Origin: Erythrobacter sp. UBA3075
GTDB taxonomy: Bacteria > Pseudomonadota > Alphaproteobacteria > Sphingomonadales > Sphingomonadaceae
DNA: 6,485 nt
Assembly (NCBI GenBank): GCA_002367375.1
Contig: DFBR01000215.1
Location: forward strand, 12,401 to 18,885
Direction: 5' to 3'
Shown here piece by piece: positions 5,469-6,485 of the stretch (its first letter is position 1; each line of letters opens with the position of its first letter). A program made the translations under genes and the position numbers. The notes under the pieces are model-generated. The model saw nothing but the letters and a program-made list of their open reading frames with translations. It was not told the origin of the DNA and searched no databases.

Positions 5469-5500
5469 AGCCGCGGCGGTTCCAGCGCCACGCGGCTTTT
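5469..5500 (+). terminator. Terminator-like hairpin between rpsK and rpoA
   Basis: AGCCGCG (5469-5475) pairs with CGCGGCT (5491-5497), with three further pairs possible inside (5476-5478 with 5486-5488) across a 2-nt bulge. TTT follows at 5498-5500 before a G. The stem is strong but the T run is short, so partial termination that lowers rpoA relative to the ribosomal genes is more plausible than a full stop. rpoA begins 30 nt further on, and no clear promoter is visible between them. Confidence 0.45.
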
Positions 5501-5529
5501 GCACCATTACATACCTTTAGGGGAAGTCC

Positions 5530-6485
5530 ATGTCCGTCAATACGAAGAACTGGCAGGAACTGAAGAAGCCCAACACTCTCGACGTCAAGGAAGGCACCGA
5601 CAAGAAGCGCAAGGCAACTTTCGTCGCCGAACCGCTTGAGCGTGGCTATGGCCTGACGCTGGGCAACGCGCTGCGCCGCGTGCTCCTCGCCAGCCTTCAG
5701 GGTGCCGCAATCACTTCGATCAAGATCGAAAACGTGCTGCACGAATTCAGCAGCCTTGCCGGTGTGCGTGAAGACGTCACCGACATCGTGCTCAACGTGA
5801 AGCAGATCGCGCTCAAGATGGAAGGTGAAGGCCCCAAGCGCCTGCAGCTCTCCGCGACCGGTCCGGGTGATGTGAAAGCCGGCGACATTGCCGTTTCGGG
5901 TGATATCGAAGTTCTCAACAAGAACCTCGTTCTGTGTCACCTCGATGAGGGCGCGACGCTCAACATGGAACTGACTGCCGACACTGGTAAGGGCTACTCG
6001 CCCGCCGTGGCGAACCGTCCGGTCGACGCGCCGATTGGTCTGATCCCGATCGACAGCCTTTATTCGCCGATCAAGCAGGTCAGCTACAAGGTCGAGAACG
6101 CCCGCGTTGGGCAGGAGCTCGACTTCGACAAGCTGAGCCTGAGCATCGAAACCGACGGCACTGTCACACCTGAAGATGCCATCGCCTATGCGGCGCGCAT
6201 TCTGCAGGACCAGCTGACGCTGTTCGTCCACTTCGAAGATGGCATCCCGCAGCCGCAGGGCCAGATGATCGGCGTTGCAGCAGAACCGCAGGAAAGCGAC
6301 ACCAACCAGCTCAACCGTTACCTTCTCAAGAAGGTGGACGAGCTGGAACTGTCGGTCCGTTCGGCCAATTGCCTCAAGAACGACAACATCATCTACATCG
6401 GCGATCTGGTTCAGAAGACCGAAGCCGAGATGCTGCGCACGCCGAACTTCGGCCGCAAGTCGCTCAACGAGATCAAGGAAGTGCT
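5530..6485 (+). CDS. rpoA: DNA-directed RNA polymerase alpha subunit, 3'-truncated by the window edge
   Basis: The alpha subunit dimerises to start RNA polymerase assembly, and its C-terminal domain contacts UP elements and activators. The frame runs from ATG 5530 to the edge with no stop; 318 residues are visible, so roughly the last 30-40 are missing. The N-terminal domain shows [20 protein letters not shown] (31-50), with R50 equivalent to E. coli R45, then [16 protein letters not shown] and [13 protein letters not shown]. The C-terminal domain carries [20 protein letters not shown] (273-292), with R277 equivalent to the DNA-contacting R265 of E. coli, and [22 protein letters not shown] (5519-5524) provides a good ribosome-binding site about 6 nt before the ATG. 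The N-terminus is some five residues longer than in E. coli and begins [15 protein letters not shown], as in alphaproteobacterial homologues. rplQ would be expected next, outside the window. Confidence 0.98.
   Translation, partial: MSVNTKNWQELKKPNTLDVKEGTDKKRKATFVAEPLERGYGLTLGNALRRVLLASLQGAAITSIKIENVLHEFSSLAGVREDVTDIVLNVKQIALKMEGEGPKRLQLSATGPGDVKAGDIAVSGDIEVLNKNLVLCHLDEGATLNMELTADTGKGYSPAVANRPVDAPIGLIPIDSLYSPIKQVSYKVENARVGQELDFDKLSLSIETDGTVTPEDAIAYAARILQDQLTLFVHFEDGIPQPQGQMIGVAAEPQESDTNQLNRYLLKKVDELELSVRSANCLKNDNIIYIGDLVQKTEAEMLRTPNFGRKSLNEIKEV

Noticed and set aside
5417..5529. A promoter dedicated to rpoA
   Set aside because: I could not find a convincing -35/-10 pair with normal spacing in this gap.
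5467..6231. Long minus-strand ORF of 254 codons opposite rpoA
   Set aside because: It is the complement of the well-conserved rpoA frame in high-GC DNA and has no family motif.

Overview
The window is a stretch of the conserved ribosomal-protein superoperon (the end of the spc operon followed by the alpha operon) from a high-GC alphaproteobacterium. The order rpsE, rpmD, rplO, secY, adk, rpsM, rpsK, rpoA, with adk directly after secY, is typical of Alphaproteobacteria. Several details point to Sphingomonadales, probably the Erythrobacter/Sphingomonas side: an RG-rich N-terminal extension on S5, an S11 that ends [12 protein letters not shown], and a secreted SRPBCC protein with a GGCFCE motif. 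The family placement rests on remembered family features, not on a search.

Layout, all genes on the + strand. Bases 1-671 hold rpsE, whose start lies to the left of the window. Then come rpmD (677-865), a 142-nt gap carrying two inverted palindromic repeats, rplO (1008-1541), a structured 105-nt gap, secY (1647-3011), adk (3054-3704), a secreted SRPBCC-family gene (3743-4291), a 294-nt non-coding gap, rpsM (4586-4954), rpsK (5027-5416), a 113-nt gap with two hairpins, and rpoA (5530 to the right edge, lacking its C-terminal end).

The genes serve shared housekeeping functions. S5, L30, L15, S13 and S11 are ribosomal proteins, SecY is the channel of the Sec translocon, Adk balances adenine nucleotides, and RpoA is the alpha subunit that nucleates RNA polymerase assembly. 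The gene that does not fit is the exported SRPBCC protein, lodged between adk and rpsM in an otherwise conserved block.

The most informative non-coding sequence is in the gaps, which are unusually long for this operon. They contain a repeat pair shaped like the short ATTCCC/GGGAAT palindromes dispersed in many proteobacterial genomes, a possible leader ORF overlapping the secY start, a candidate promoter plus terminator-like hairpin ahead of rpsM, and a terminator-like hairpin ahead of rpoA. I see no mobile-element gene, tRNA, rRNA, CRISPR array or defence system. I do not find a clearly novel large system; the points worth attention are small regulatory and accessory ones.
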